Assembly (NCBI RefSeq): GCF_018279165.1
Contig: NZ_CP047289.1
Coordinates: 682,001 to 746,000 of the forward strand
Direction of reading: 5' to 3'
Length of the DNA: 64,000 nucleotides
Origin: Falsirhodobacter algicola
GTDB lineage: Bacteria > Pseudomonadota > Alphaproteobacteria > Rhodobacterales > Rhodobacteraceae
Under the pieces are notes generated by a model. That model was not told the DNA's origin. It worked only from the letters and a program-made list of their open reading frames with translations, and made no database searches. Both the position numbers and the translations under genes were made by a program. How positions within the stretch are numbered: position 1 is the first letter of the stretch; every line of letters starts with the position of its first letter. Positions 28,739 to 38,214 of the stretch are shown here, one piece after another.

Positions 28739-29868
28739 AGGGCCGAAAGCACCGATCGCGCCGCCCGCAGGCCGGGCGGCTCGCCCCCTTCACCAAGGCG
28801 CTGCATCGTCAGTTCCATCGCCTCGCGCTGACCGGCGGTCGCGTCGCCCCCCTCGAGGAGGCGCAAGATGGCCGGCGCGATCCGGTGCGGGCGGCAATCG
28901 GTGCCCAAGAACTCCGGCACATGCCGCGTTTCCGACACCAGATTGACCAGCGTGACCGTATCGATCAGCGCCATGCGCCGCATCAGCCACATGGTCAGCG
29001 GCGACATGTCATAGGCGATGACCATCGGCACCCGGTTCGCCGCCAGTTCCAATGACACGGTGCCCGAGGCCGCGATCGCGACATCCGCCGCCTGAAACGC
29101 CACGCGCTTGCCCGATGTCTCTTCGATGATGCGGGGCTGGATGGGCCAACCGCGCGTCACCTCATGCACGAGGTCCGAAACCGAGGGCAGCGTCGGCAGC
29201 AGCACCCCCGCCTTGGGATGCACCGCCACGACCCGTTCCAGCACCTGCCCGATGATCGGGGCAAGGCGCATGATCTCGCTCCGCCGCGATCCGGGAAGGG
29301 CGAGGATCATGGGGTCCTGCCCGATATTCTCGCGGAACTTGCGGGCCTCGTCCGGGGTGGCGCGATGCTCGGACACGACGGGATGGCCCACGAAATCGCA
29401 GCTCATGCCCGCCGCCGTCATATAGGGCGGCTCGAACGGAAGAAGCGCGAGGACATGGTCGATCCACTTCGCCATCTTCGCCGCCCGCCCCGGACGCCAT
29501 GCCCAGACCGAGGGCGCGACATAATGGATCGTGCGCAGATCGGGCCGCGACTCTTTCACGAGCCGTGCCACGCGCAGGTTGAAATCGGGGGAATCGATGG
29601 TGATCAGCGCGTCCGGGCGCAGATCGGCCACGGCATCGGCGCATTCGCGGATGCGGCGCTTCAGCGCGCGGTATTTTGGCAGAACCTCGGCAATGCCCAT
29701 GACCGACAATTCGTCCATGGGAAACAGGCTCCGAAGCCCCTCCGCCTGCATCAGGGGGCCGCCGACGCCGACGAACTCCACCCCCGGTGCCAGCGTCGTC
29801 AGGCCCTGCATCAGCGCAGCGCCCAGCCGGTCGCCCGACGGCTCCCCGGCGATCAGGAACAGCTTCAC
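28732..29868 (-). CDS. lpxB: Lipid-A-disaccharide synthase LpxB
   Basis: A 378-aa GT19 glycosyltransferase joining 2,3-diacylglucosamine-1-P to UDP-diacylglucosamine at the inner membrane. N-terminal motif [17 protein letters not shown], then [13 protein letters not shown] and [16 protein letters not shown], and the C-terminal donor-site region [10 protein letters not shown] are all typical. GTG at 29868 overlaps the lpxI stop (GTGA), so I discard the longer frame to 29958. It is the last gene of the pyrH-to-lpxB run and overlaps mnmA by 7 bp at the 3' ends, leaving no room for an intrinsic terminator. Confidence 0.94.
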   Translation of the reverse strand: MKLFLIAGEPSGDRLGAALMQGLTTLAPGVEFVGVGGPLMQAEGLRSLFPMDELSVMGIAEVLPKYRALKRRIRECADAVADLRPDALITIDSPDFNLRVARLVKESRPDLRTIHYVAPSVWAWRPGRAAKMAKWIDHVLALLPFEPPYMTAAGMSCDFVGHPVVSEHRATPDEARKFRENIGQDPMILALPGSRRSEIMRLAPIIGQVLERVVAVHPKAGVLLPTLPSVSDLVHEVTRGWPIQPRIIEETSGKRVAFQAADVAIAASGTVSLELAANRVPMVIAYDMSPLTMWLMRRMALIDTVTLVNLVSETRHVPEFLGTDCRPHRIAPAILRLLEGGDATAGQREAMELTMQRLGEGGEPPGLRAARSVLSALQ

Positions 29869-30653
29869 GACGCCCTCGCCCAGAGGGTGATACCCTGTGC
29901 CTCGGCCTCGGCCAGAACGGCCTCCCGGTTCAAAAGGATCACGCCACCAGCCTCCCATGCGATGCAGGACAAAGCGGCCTTGGCCGCCCGGCGGATCGTT
30001 GCGGGTCCGAGGGTCGGCAGGTCGATGCGTCGATCCTGCCCGGGTTTCGGTGCCTTGAAGAACACGCCGCCTTCACCTTCCCGCGTCATCGCAACCCAGT
30101 CAAGCATGGCGTCCGTCCCGGGAAGCGCCTCTATGGCAAGGCAGAGCCCGCCCGCCACCACCGCGCCCTGCCCGACATCGACATCGCCAAGCGCGCGAAC
30201 GATCGCGGCGGCGCGGGCGGCGTCGGCCTCGTCGGCGGCTGTGGGCGCGCCGGTCAGCACACCTTCGGCCGGGACCAGATCGGGGGCGACATCGCCGATG
30301 CCCAAAACCTCGAATCCCCGCTCCTCGAACACGGCGATCACGGCGCGCAGAAGCCCGTCATCGCCGCCCTGCATCGCGGCAAGGATGCGCGGCACGAGTT
30401 GCGCGGTTTCGGGATCGAAGAAGGACGGATCGAGATCGGGGCGGCGCACGGCCCCGGCAAAGATCACGCGGGTCACGTCCTCGGCGATAAGGTTGCGCAT
30501 CAGGATGGCCAAACGCTCCAGACGGAACGTCGCATCCGGCACGAGACCTTCGGGGATGAACCCCTCCAGCGCGGCCACGACCGGGGCGTCGAGACGGGCG
30601 GCAAGCGCCGCCGGCAGATCGCCCTGTCCGGCGATGATGGCGGTACGGGTCAT
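29865..30653 (-). CDS. lpxI: UDP-2,3-diacylglucosamine pyrophosphatase LpxI
   Basis: A 262-aa DUF1009/LpxI protein that replaces LpxH in alphaproteobacteria and hydrolyses UDP-diacylglucosamine to lipid X. The N-terminal motif TAIIAGQGDLPAALA and the C-terminal segments RREGEGG-like (AMTREGEGGVFFKAPKPGQD) and DLPTLGPATI are characteristic of the family. The catalytic Asp region lies in the C-terminal domain. It lies between lpxA and lpxB with GTGA and ATGA-type overlaps, forming the core lipid A cassette. Confidence 0.92.
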   Translation of the reverse strand: MTRTAIIAGQGDLPAALAARLDAPVVAALEGFIPEGLVPDATFRLERLAILMRNLIAEDVTRVIFAGAVRRPDLDPSFFDPETAQLVPRILAAMQGGDDGLLRAVIAVFEERGFEVLGIGDVAPDLVPAEGVLTGAPTAADEADAARAAAIVRALGDVDVGQGAVVAGGLCLAIEALPGTDAMLDWVAMTREGEGGVFFKAPKPGQDRRIDLPTLGPATIRRAAKAALSCIAWEAGGVILLNREAVLAEAEAQGITLWARAS

Positions 30654-31429
30654 TTGGGCGTCAGGAAGGATCGATCGGTGGCGCCGAGGATGAAATCCGT
30701 CATCTCGCGCACATGGCGGCTTTCGGTTTCGTCATGCAGACGGCGGGCGCGGTCGAGGAACGTCCCCTCGCCTTGGGCCAGCATCTGATAGCCCGCGCGC
30801 AGGGCCGTGATCTCCGACCGCTCCACCCCGCGGCGTTTCAGCCCGACGAGGTTCAGCCCATCGAGATCGCCCCGCGGCCCCTGCACCAGACCATGCGGCA
30901 GCACATCGTTCGTCACCATGGTGACGGCGCCGATGATCGCACCGCGGCCCACGCGCACCCATTGGTGAATGCCCGACAGCCCGCCCACGATCACGTCATC
31001 GCCCAGCACGCAATGCCCCGCGACCGCGACTTGGTTCGCAAGGATCACCCGGTCACCCAGCGTCGCATCATGGCCGACATGGCTGCCGGTCATCAGCAGG
31101 CAATCGTCGCCGATCCGCGTGACGCCGCCGCCGCCCTCGGTCCCGAGGTTCAGCGTCGCACCTTCGCGGATGCGGTTGCGCTTGCCGATGACGAGGCGCG
31201 TCCTCTCCCCTCGGAACTTCAGATCCTGCGGCACCTCGCCGACGACGGCGAAGGGAAAGACCACCGTCTCGTCGCCGATCTCGGTCCAGCCGGTGACGAC
31301 CGCGTGGCTCTTGATCACCACATTGTCGCCCAGCGTCACCTCCGGGCCGATGACGGCAAAGGGGCCGACTTCGCACCCGGCGCCAAGCACCGCCTTTGGG
31401 TCCACGATTGCCGCGGGATGAATCGCCAT
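30650..31429 (-). CDS. lpxA: UDP-N-acetylglucosamine O-acyltransferase LpxA
   Basis: A 259-aa left-handed beta-helix trimer that performs the first step of lipid A synthesis, adding a 3-hydroxyacyl chain from ACP. Hexapeptide repeats fill residues 1–185, and the C-terminal helical domain follows. H120 (SHVGHDATLGD) matches the catalytic H125 of E. coli. At the hydrocarbon-ruler position (E. coli G173, the second G of VGG) the sequence reads GAIIGAVT, giving Ala168, which suggests a chain shorter than C14. It lies 3 bp after fabZ and overlaps lpxI. Confidence 0.94.
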   Translation of the reverse strand: MAIHPAAIVDPKAVLGAGCEVGPFAVIGPEVTLGDNVVIKSHAVVTGWTEIGDETVVFPFAVVGEVPQDLKFRGERTRLVIGKRNRIREGATLNLGTEGGGGVTRIGDDCLLMTGSHVGHDATLGDRVILANQVAVAGHCVLGDDVIVGGLSGIHQWVRVGRGAIIGAVTMVTNDVLPHGLVQGPRGDLDGLNLVGLKRRGVERSEITALRAGYQMLAQGEGTFLDRARRLHDETESRHVREMTDFILGATDRSFLTPK

Positions 31430-31432
31430 GGG

Positions 31433-31894
31433 TCAGCCTTTCGGAAAGTCCATCATGGCGCTGAATTCGGCTTCAGCCGCCAGTTCGCCGTCGACCTCGG
31501 CCCGGGCGGAGAATTTCCACACCTTGCCGCCGCCGCGCTTCGTCGTCACAGTCATCATCAGCTGATCACCCGGAACGACCTTGCGCCGGAACTTGCAGCT
31601 GTCGATGCCCATGAAATACACGAGCATGTTCTTGTCCGCGAGGTTCATGGACACGCCGACCATGACCGCCGCCGTCTGGGCCATCGCCTCGACGATCTGC
31701 ACACCGGGGAAGATCGGCGCGCCGGGGAAGTGCCCGGTGAATTGCGGTTCGTTGAAGGTGACGTTCTTGATCCCGACCGCCGATTTCATCGGGTCGATGT
31801 CACGGACCTTGTCCACGAGCAGAAACGGATAGCGATGCGGAAGGATCCGCTGGATCAGCTGGATGTCGGCTTCGACGGGAACGGCGTCGGTCAT
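31433..31894 (-). CDS. fabZ: 3-hydroxyacyl-ACP dehydratase FabZ
   Basis: A 153-aa hot-dog fold dehydratase of fatty acid elongation. Catalytic His is in [11 protein letters not shown] and the catalytic Glu in [22 protein letters not shown] is the usual loop. It competes with LpxA/LpxD for 3-hydroxyacyl-ACP, so linkage with lpxA is a known conserved arrangement. ATG at 31894 has AAGGAG 6–7 nt upstream and was preferred to the frame at 31930. The 59-bp gap to skp is where lpxD normally sits; it holds no reading frame. Confidence 0.94.
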   Translation of the reverse strand: MTDAVPVEADIQLIQRILPHRYPFLLVDKVRDIDPMKSAVGIKNVTFNEPQFTGHFPGAPIFPGVQIVEAMAQTAAVMVGVSMNLADKNMLVYFMGIDSCKFRRKVVPGDQLMMTVTTKRGGGKVWKFSARAEVDGELAAEAEFSAMMDFPKG

Positions 31895-31953
31895 TCTGTC
31901 TCCTTCAGAGCTTCCGAGGATGGGTATCAACTGCGCCGTCTGTGGACAAGACG

Positions 31954-32514
31954 TCAGGGTGCCGGGGTATCGTCATAGATGGATGCGCCGTCGCCCAGCT
32001 GCGTGTCGATCTGTGCGATGGCCCGGTCCGTCACGTCGATCAGATCGAAGGACAGGAACACGCTGCCACGGTCGAGGATGGCAAGCGCGCCCTCCTCTTC
32101 CATCAGGTTCGCAAGGACGGGAATGGCCGCTTGGAAGAAAGCCTTGCGGTCGGCATCGCGCAGCCGCGTCAGGGCGCGGGATTTGGCGTCCTGCTCTTCG
32201 CGGATCTTCTCGACCTTCTTGTCGAACGCCTCGCTCAGCACATGGAAATCCTGCGGCGCCGTCGTGGCGCGCCGCTCGGTCAGTTCCTGCTCTTCGGCGG
32301 TCAGGTCGGCCTCGATGCCGCGGTTTTCGGTCAGCAGATCGCGCGAGCGTTGTTCGAACCGCGCGGCGGCCGTCTTACCGGCTTGCGTTTCCTCGAACAG
32401 GCGGTCGGGCACGATGGTCAGGATGGCGCTGCTGCGCGGCGGCGGGGTCGCCGCCTCCTGCGCGGCAAGACCGCCGGGCAGGAATGCGCAGATCAGGGCC
32501 AGAGCCTTCCACAT
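31954..32514 (-). CDS. skp: OmpH/Skp-family periplasmic chaperone
   Basis: A 186-aa protein with a signal peptide ([19 protein letters not shown]), an N-terminal strand segment ([15 protein letters not shown]) and a long charged coiled-coil of two tentacle helices (about 45–135), then the returning strands ([25 protein letters not shown]). This is the Skp jellyfish architecture; it holds unfolded outer-membrane proteins for BamA. Its ATG shares one base with the bamA stop (TGATG), and it precedes fabZ. Length is a little above the roughly 160 aa of E. coli Skp. Confidence 0.88.
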   Translation of the reverse strand: MWKALALICAFLPGGLAAQEAATPPPRSSAILTIVPDRLFEETQAGKTAAARFEQRSRDLLTENRGIEADLTAEEQELTERRATTAPQDFHVLSEAFDKKVEKIREEQDAKSRALTRLRDADRKAFFQAAIPVLANLMEEEGALAILDRGSVFLSFDLIDVTDRAIAQIDTQLGDGASIYDDTPAP

Positions 32515-34823
32515 CAGAAGCGCGTATTGATCGTCAGATCGAAGTTGCGCTCTTCGTCGTAGTCTTCTTTCTTCAACGCCTTGGTGAAGTTCAGGCGCAG
32601 CGGCCCGATCGGCGTCGACCAGAAGACCGAGAAGCCGACGGACGAGCGCAGGTTCATGCTGTCATCGACCTCCACCCCATCGGTGCCGACATTGTCGTCC
32701 AGACCCCAGACGCTGCCCGCATCCATGAATAGACCGCCCGTGATCCCGTATTCGGCCGGAAGGCCCAGCGGGAACTCGGATTCGAGGCGCGCCACGGCGA
32801 AGTAGTTGCCGCCGAGGGCGTCTTCGTTCTCGGCCGTCAGGTCGCGCGGGCCGATCCCGTTCGGATCGAAGCCGCGGATGGAGTTGCCGAAGTAACGGTT
32901 CGGCACGGTGCTGACATCGTCGTTCAGCATGGTCAGCGCCCCGCCTTCGAACACGGCGCGCAGCGTCAGATCCTCGTTCCAGACCCGGCGCTCGGCCACG
33001 GCGGTCATGCTCGTCTTAACGTAGTCCACGTCGCCGCCGAGGCCCGCGAAGTCCTGCCCAAAGCGCAGCAGAACGCCGCCCAGCGGGTTGATGCCGTTCG
33101 TCCGCGTGTCGTAGCTGAAGCTGTACCCGACCGAGCTGGTGATCTGATCGCCCAGATCCTCTTCTCGCTGAAGGATCTCCGAGGAGTCGTCCTCCACATC
33201 CGAGATATCCGCTTCGGAGATGTTGTAGCGCAGTTCCAACCGGCTGTAATCGCCGACCGGGAAGGTCAGCGAGGGGCTGATGCCGATGCTCTTGGTGTCG
33301 TAGTCGGAGTTCTCGCTGTCGGTCGTGGTGTAGTTGGCCGACAGGCCGAATTTCAGATCCCGCCCTAGGAAGGCCGGTTCCGAGAAGCTGATCGTCGAGC
33401 TGACGCTGTCGCTGCCCGTCCCGATATTGACGCCCAGCGACTGCCCGCGACCGAGGAAGTTCGATTCCGAGAAGCCGATGTTGAAACCGACCCCCGACAC
33501 CGCGCCATAAGCCACCCCGAAGGACAGCGAGCCGGTCGGCTGTTCTTCGACATCGACGTTGACGACGACCTGATCGGGCGAGCTGCCCTGCTGGCTTTCG
33601 ACCTGCGCATCCGAGAAGAAGCCGAGAGCACGGATGCGTTCGGCGGCCTGACGGATCTCGCGCGGGTTGAAGGGGTCGCCTTCGACCGTGCGGAACTGGC
33701 GACGGATCACCCGGTCCTGCGTGGTGGTGTTGCCCTCGATGTCGATGCGCTCGACGAAGATGCGGGGGCCGCGGACCAGCGCGAATTGCACATCCAGCGT
33801 GCCGTTCTGCACGTTGCGCGTCACGCGCGGCTCCACCCGGATGAAGTTCAGCCCCTGCTGAACGCCGACATTCTCCATCCGCGTCGTCACGTTATCGACC
33901 GAGGACGGCGAGTAATAGCTACCCCGTTTGATCCAAAGCTGATCTTGGAAGTCGGACAGGTCGATCCCCGGCACCTCGGACACGACCGAGACATTGCCGA
34001 AACGGTAGCGCTGGCCTTCCTGAATGTTGAAGGTCAGGAAATACGAACCGCGATCGCGCGTCAGTTCCGCCGACGGCTGGCCGATCTGCACATCCGCGAA
34101 ACCGCGCGACAGATAGAAATCGCGCAGCATCTGGCGGTCCACCTGCGTACGTTCGGGGATGAACGTGTCCGCGCGGATCAGCCGGCGCAGGATGCCCGCC
34201 TGACGGGTTTCCAGAACCTGCCGCAGACGGCGGTCCGAATAGGTGCGGTTTCCGGCAAAGGCGATGCGTTCGATCTCGGCGACGCGGCCTTCGGTGATGG
34301 TGAACACCAGATCGACCGAATTGGCGGAGCGGCGGATGATCTGCGGCTCCACCGTGGCGGCGGTGCGGCCCGATTGCGAATAGGCCAGCGTGATGGCGGC
34401 GGCATCGGCCTCGGCCTGCGTCGGCGAGAAGACGCGCCGCGTCTGCGATTTCACCAGCGTTGCCAGCCGCTCATCGCCGATGATCGAGTTCCCCTCGAAG
34501 GCGATGGTGTTCACGATCGGGAATTCCTCGACCGTGATGCGCAGCGTGTTGCCTTGGGGCGTCATTTCCACGGACTGGAACAGGCCGGAATCCATGATGC
34601 GCTGATAGGCGTCGTTCAGTTCCCCCCCGCTGAGCGATTGCCCGCGGCTGATACCGGCGAAGGACAGGATCGTCGGATCGTCGACCTGCGTGTTCCCTTC
34701 CACCACCACGTTGGAGAAGTTGAAGTTCTGCGCGATGGCCGGCATCGCCGACAGCCCCAGAACGACAGAGAAGACCGCAGGGCGCAGCCCGATCCCGCCT
34801 GCACGACCCTTTGTGCGTCCCAT
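32514..34823 (-). CDS. bamA: Outer membrane protein assembly factor BamA
   Basis: A 769-aa Omp85 protein: signal peptide (1–32, ending SAMPAIAQ), five POTRA domains (about 35–420, each with a VEGNT/FEGNS/FAGNR-type repeat) and a 16-strand barrel to the terminal Phe (LTINTRF). It inserts beta-barrel proteins in the outer membrane; BamB is encoded at 44–46 kb and Skp immediately downstream. I set the start at ATG 34823 (MGRTKGRAGG) because the frame extending to 34868 begins with TTG and has no ribosome site. It follows rseP with a 75-bp gap. Confidence 0.95.
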   Translation of the reverse strand: MGRTKGRAGGIGLRPAVFSVVLGLSAMPAIAQNFNFSNVVVEGNTQVDDPTILSFAGISRGQSLSGGELNDAYQRIMDSGLFQSVEMTPQGNTLRITVEEFPIVNTIAFEGNSIIGDERLATLVKSQTRRVFSPTQAEADAAAITLAYSQSGRTAATVEPQIIRRSANSVDLVFTITEGRVAEIERIAFAGNRTYSDRRLRQVLETRQAGILRRLIRADTFIPERTQVDRQMLRDFYLSRGFADVQIGQPSAELTRDRGSYFLTFNIQEGQRYRFGNVSVVSEVPGIDLSDFQDQLWIKRGSYYSPSSVDNVTTRMENVGVQQGLNFIRVEPRVTRNVQNGTLDVQFALVRGPRIFVERIDIEGNTTTQDRVIRRQFRTVEGDPFNPREIRQAAERIRALGFFSDAQVESQQGSSPDQVVVNVDVEEQPTGSLSFGVAYGAVSGVGFNIGFSESNFLGRGQSLGVNIGTGSDSVSSTISFSEPAFLGRDLKFGLSANYTTTDSENSDYDTKSIGISPSLTFPVGDYSRLELRYNISEADISDVEDDSSEILQREEDLGDQITSSVGYSFSYDTRTNGINPLGGVLLRFGQDFAGLGGDVDYVKTSMTAVAERRVWNEDLTLRAVFEGGALTMLNDDVSTVPNRYFGNSIRGFDPNGIGPRDLTAENEDALGGNYFAVARLESEFPLGLPAEYGITGGLFMDAGSVWGLDDNVGTDGVEVDDSMNLRSSVGFSVFWSTPIGPLRLNFTKALKKEDYDEERNFDLTINTRF

Positions 34824-34898
34824 TCCCACTGCCCCAATTTGGTTTCTTTGGGTTGTGACTATCGACAACCGGGGCGGTTGTCAAAAGCACCGCGTGGA

Positions 34899-36236
34899 TC
34901 AGGGGCAGAAAATGTCGTTGGTCAGCGCAAAGACCATCAGCGACAGGATCGCAGCCACGCCCGCCGTCATCAGCACCTGCAGCACGCGGGGCGACGGCGG
35001 ACGGCGCAGCACCGCCTCCACGGCATAGAAGACGAGGTGCCCACCATCCAGCGCCGGGATCGGGAAGAGGTTCATCATCCCCACCGCGACCGACAGGATC
35101 GCGATGAACCAGATGAAGCTCTGCGCGCCCGCCGATGCCGCCGCGCCGGAGCTTTCGGCGATGCCGATCGGCCCCTGCAGGTTGCAGGTGGAGATGGACC
35201 CCGTGATCATGTGCCATAGGCCGGACAGGCTGGTGGTGATGATCGTCCCGAGCTGCGAGACCGAGACCGAAAGCGCCTCCACCGGGCCGGGGGTGCGCGT
35301 TTCGGGCGTGAAGACGAGGCCGCCCGACAGCCCGATCAGCCAGCGCGTCTCGAACCCGCCGGAGGGGAGCGGGATGTCCTGACGGCGCGGGGTCAGTTCC
35401 AGCTCTTGCTCCGTTCCGTCGCGCCACAGCGTCAGCGTCACGGGGCTGCCATCGCCTTGGCCGATGCTGTCGCGAAGTTCGTTGAAGGACCAGACGGGAC
35501 GGCCGTCGAATGCGGTGATCACATCCCCCGCTTTCACCCCGGCGTCCGAGGCGGCCGACCCCGGCGCGACCGAGGTGACGGCAGCCGGGAACGGGAACGG
35601 ACCGTCGAAGCGCAGATCGGCGCCTGCACGTTCCACTACATAGGGAACGGTGGGGACCGGCGGCAGATCCTGTGCAACCTCGGCAAAGGCCGTAAGGTCC
35701 GGCGTGTCCTGTCCGTTCAGGGAGAGGATGCGATCGCCCGGCTGAAGCGTCTGCTCCGTTCCCGGCAGATCCTGAACCCGCGCCACGATGGGCTCGTCGA
35801 TGGCGATGCCGGACCAAAGGGTGAAGGCGAAGAAGATCGCGATGGCCGACACGAAGTTGAAGATCGGCCCCGCCGCCACCGTCGCCGTCCGCGCCCAGAG
35901 CGGGGCACCGTGCAGCGTGCGCCGCCGTTCGGCCTCTGGCAGCGCGGTAAGGTCCGCCGTTCCCGGCCCCGAGGCCGCGTCCGCATCGCCCTTGAACCGC
36001 ACATATCCGCCCATGGGCAGCGCCGCGATCTGCCAGCGTGTGCCGCGCCGATCCACCCGCGATGCGATCACCGGCCCGAACCCGAGCGAGAACACATCCG
36101 CCTCGATCCCGCACAGGCGACCGACGATGTAATGACCGTATTCGTGGATCGTCACGATGATGGATAGCGCGACGACAAACGCCGCGAGCGTCCAGAGTAC
36201 CCCTCCGAACTGCGGCAGCAGACCAGCCAGATCCAT
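34899..36236 (-). CDS. rseP: Site-2 intramembrane metalloprotease RseP
   Basis: A 445-aa zinc protease of the inner membrane that cleaves anti-sigma factors and signal-peptide remnants. The HExxH motif is H31-E-Y-G-H35 in the first transmembrane helix. Two central PDZ domains follow, and the third metal ligand lies in NLFPIPALDGGHL in a C-terminal helix; about four membrane spans in all. ATG at 36236 (MDLAGLLPQFGG) lies one base from the dxr stop; the longer frame to 36284 runs into dxr. Situated between dxr and bamA as in most proteobacteria. Confidence 0.94.
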   Translation of the reverse strand: MDLAGLLPQFGGVLWTLAAFVVALSIIVTIHEYGHYIVGRLCGIEADVFSLGFGPVIASRVDRRGTRWQIAALPMGGYVRFKGDADAASGPGTADLTALPEAERRRTLHGAPLWARTATVAAGPIFNFVSAIAIFFAFTLWSGIAIDEPIVARVQDLPGTEQTLQPGDRILSLNGQDTPDLTAFAEVAQDLPPVPTVPYVVERAGADLRFDGPFPFPAAVTSVAPGSAASDAGVKAGDVITAFDGRPVWSFNELRDSIGQGDGSPVTLTLWRDGTEQELELTPRRQDIPLPSGGFETRWLIGLSGGLVFTPETRTPGPVEALSVSVSQLGTIITTSLSGLWHMITGSISTCNLQGPIGIAESSGAAASAGAQSFIWFIAILSVAVGMMNLFPIPALDGGHLVFYAVEAVLRRPPSPRVLQVLMTAGVAAILSLMVFALTNDIFCP

Positions 36237-36237
36237 G

Positions 36238-37410
36238 TCAGCCCTCCTTGGCCACCTCGGCCGCCCTGCGGCGCGCCTCGGCATCGGCCTCCATCACATC
36301 GTCCAGCGAGGACGCAGGACGGGCGAGCGCATTGCGCCCCGCCATCCGCGTCAACGTTTCCTCTACGATGACGGCCATGCGGGGGAAGGCAATCGTCCCC
36401 GCGATGAAGTGATCGAGCGCGATCTCCTTGGCAGCGTTGAAGGCCGCACCGAAAAGACCCCGAGCCTCCATCACGCCGCGCGCAAGGCGAAGCGCCGGAA
36501 AGCGTTGTTCGTCAGGCGCTTGGAACGAAAGGTTCGCAATCTTCGCGAGGTTCAGGCGCTCCACCGGAACCGAACCGCGACCCGGCCAGTGCAGCGCGAA
36601 ACCGATGGCGTGGCGCATGTCGGGCGGGCCGAGATGCGCCATTATGCCGCCGTCGCAGAACCCGACCAGCGCATGGACGATGGATTGCGGATGGACCAGA
36701 ACCTCGATCCGCGCGGGATCGATGTCGAAGAACTCGCGCGTTTCGATCAGTTCCAGCGCCTTGTTGAACATGGAGGCGCTGTCGATGGAGATCCGCTGCC
36801 CCATGGACCAGTTCGGATGGGCCACCGCCTCGTTCAAGGTGGCCGCGGCGATCCGCTCTTCCGACCAATCGCGGAACGGCCCGCCCGAGGCGGTGATGAT
36901 GATCCGCTCCACGCAGGCCGGATCCTCGCCGAGGAGCGCCTGAAAGACGGCGGAATGTTCGCTGTCCACGGGAACGATGGTCGCCCCGGCGTCGCGCGCG
37001 GTCTGCATCAGCAGCGGACCTGCCGCGACGAGGCTTTCCTTGTTCGCAAGTGCCAGAGTGCCGCCATGGCGCAGCGCCGTCAGCCCCGGAAGAAGGCCCG
37101 CCGCCCCGACGATCGCCGACATGACCCAATCGGCCGGGCGATCGGCTGCCTCGGCGATGGCCTTCGAACCGGCGGCGACGGCCACATCGCTCCCGGCAAG
37201 CGCGTCGCGCAGGACCGGCAGGCATTCCTCATGGGCGGTGACGGCAATCTCGGCCCGCAACTCGCGCGCCATTTCGGCCAGCCGGGCGACGTTGCGCCCG
37301 CCGGTCAGCGCGACGGTGCGGAACCGCTCGGCCCCGCCCTGACGGCGGATCAGGTCGAACGTACTTTCGCCGATGGAGCCGGTGGCCCCGAAAATCGAAA
37401 TGCTGCGCAT
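36238..37410 (-). CDS. dxr: 1-deoxy-D-xylulose-5-phosphate reductoisomerase
   Basis: A 390-aa NADPH enzyme making 2-C-methyl-erythritol-4-P in the non-mevalonate isoprenoid pathway. NADPH motif IFGATGSIGESTFD at the N-terminus; substrate/metal motifs VDSEHSAVFQ and TASGGPFRDW, and the MGQRISIDSASMFNKALE block. Normal length. It lies 3 bp downstream of cdsA and 1 bp upstream of rseP, in the tightly packed minus-strand run. Its product supplies the undecaprenyl carrier made by UppS two genes upstream. Confidence 0.96.
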   Translation of the reverse strand: MRSISIFGATGSIGESTFDLIRRQGGAERFRTVALTGGRNVARLAEMARELRAEIAVTAHEECLPVLRDALAGSDVAVAAGSKAIAEAADRPADWVMSAIVGAAGLLPGLTALRHGGTLALANKESLVAAGPLLMQTARDAGATIVPVDSEHSAVFQALLGEDPACVERIIITASGGPFRDWSEERIAAATLNEAVAHPNWSMGQRISIDSASMFNKALELIETREFFDIDPARIEVLVHPQSIVHALVGFCDGGIMAHLGPPDMRHAIGFALHWPGRGSVPVERLNLAKIANLSFQAPDEQRFPALRLARGVMEARGLFGAAFNAAKEIALDHFIAGTIAFPRMAVIVEETLTRMAGRNALARPASSLDDVMEADAEARRRAAEVAKEG

Positions 37411-37413
37411 GGA

Positions 37414-38214
37414 TCAGAGGCTGTCCGGAATGGGCAAGGGAAACAGGAGGCTGAGAAGCATGATCGCCACGACCGCCCCGATCAGCGCGTCGAACCGGTC
37501 CAGCACGCCGCCATGCCCGGGGATGAGGCTGGAGCTGTCCTTGATCCCGGCCCGGCGCTTGATCCAGCTTTCGGCGATGTCACCAAGCTGGCCCGCAAAG
37601 GCGACGACGGGCGACAGCAGGATCAGCTGCCACGGCTCGTTCTGCGCGACAACGAAGATCGCACCGATCACCGCCGCACCAACCCAGCCGCCGATCGTGC
37701 CCGACCATGTCTTGTTCGGGCTGACGCGCGGCCAGAATTTCGGCCCGCCAAGGCTGCGCCCGACGAAATAGCCCATCACATCCGACACCACGACCAGCGC
37801 GATCAGCCAGACGATGACGGCCGTCCCCGCCTCGGATCGAAGATCGATCAGAGTGTAGCCGGAAATCAGGATGGCGAAGGTATAGACCGCCGCCACCTTG
37901 TGATGCCGCGACAGCAGCGCCGCCGCGACGGACGGCACGAACAGCAGGACCACCCGCACCGCAACCGGCGTCTGCAGGATCGCCAGCAGCGTCACCGCCG
38001 CCAGCAGCCCAAGGCCGATGGGCACCCATGTAGCGCGCGGGTTCTGCATCCGCGCAAGTTCCCACGTCATCAGCCCCGTAAGCAGGATGACGAGCCACGC
38101 GAAGGTCACGCCGCCCATCCACACCTCGACTACGCCGACGAGCAGCATGATCGCGGCCGAAAGCATCCGCTTGGGAAGATCGCCCCAACGTCCGTGTTTC
38201 TTCGCGGGTTTCAT
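37414..38214 (-). CDS. cdsA: Phosphatidate cytidylyltransferase
   Basis: A 266-aa polytopic membrane enzyme making CDP-diacylglycerol for phospholipid synthesis. About seven hydrophobic spans are visible, beginning MLSAAIMLLVGVVEVWM. The C-terminal signature SPNKTWSGTIGGW … GDIAESWIKRRAGIKDSS … LPGHGG-like (LIPGHGGVLDRFD) is complete. ATG at 38214 (MKPAKKHGRW) overlaps the uppS stop as ATGA; the longer frame to 38343 is discarded. It is followed by dxr after 3 bp. Confidence 0.95.
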   Translation of the reverse strand: MKPAKKHGRWGDLPKRMLSAAIMLLVGVVEVWMGGVTFAWLVILLTGLMTWELARMQNPRATWVPIGLGLLAAVTLLAILQTPVAVRVVLLFVPSVAAALLSRHHKVAAVYTFAILISGYTLIDLRSEAGTAVIVWLIALVVVSDVMGYFVGRSLGGPKFWPRVSPNKTWSGTIGGWVGAAVIGAIFVVAQNEPWQLILLSPVVAFAGQLGDIAESWIKRRAGIKDSSSLIPGHGGVLDRFDALIGAVVAIMLLSLLFPLPIPDSL

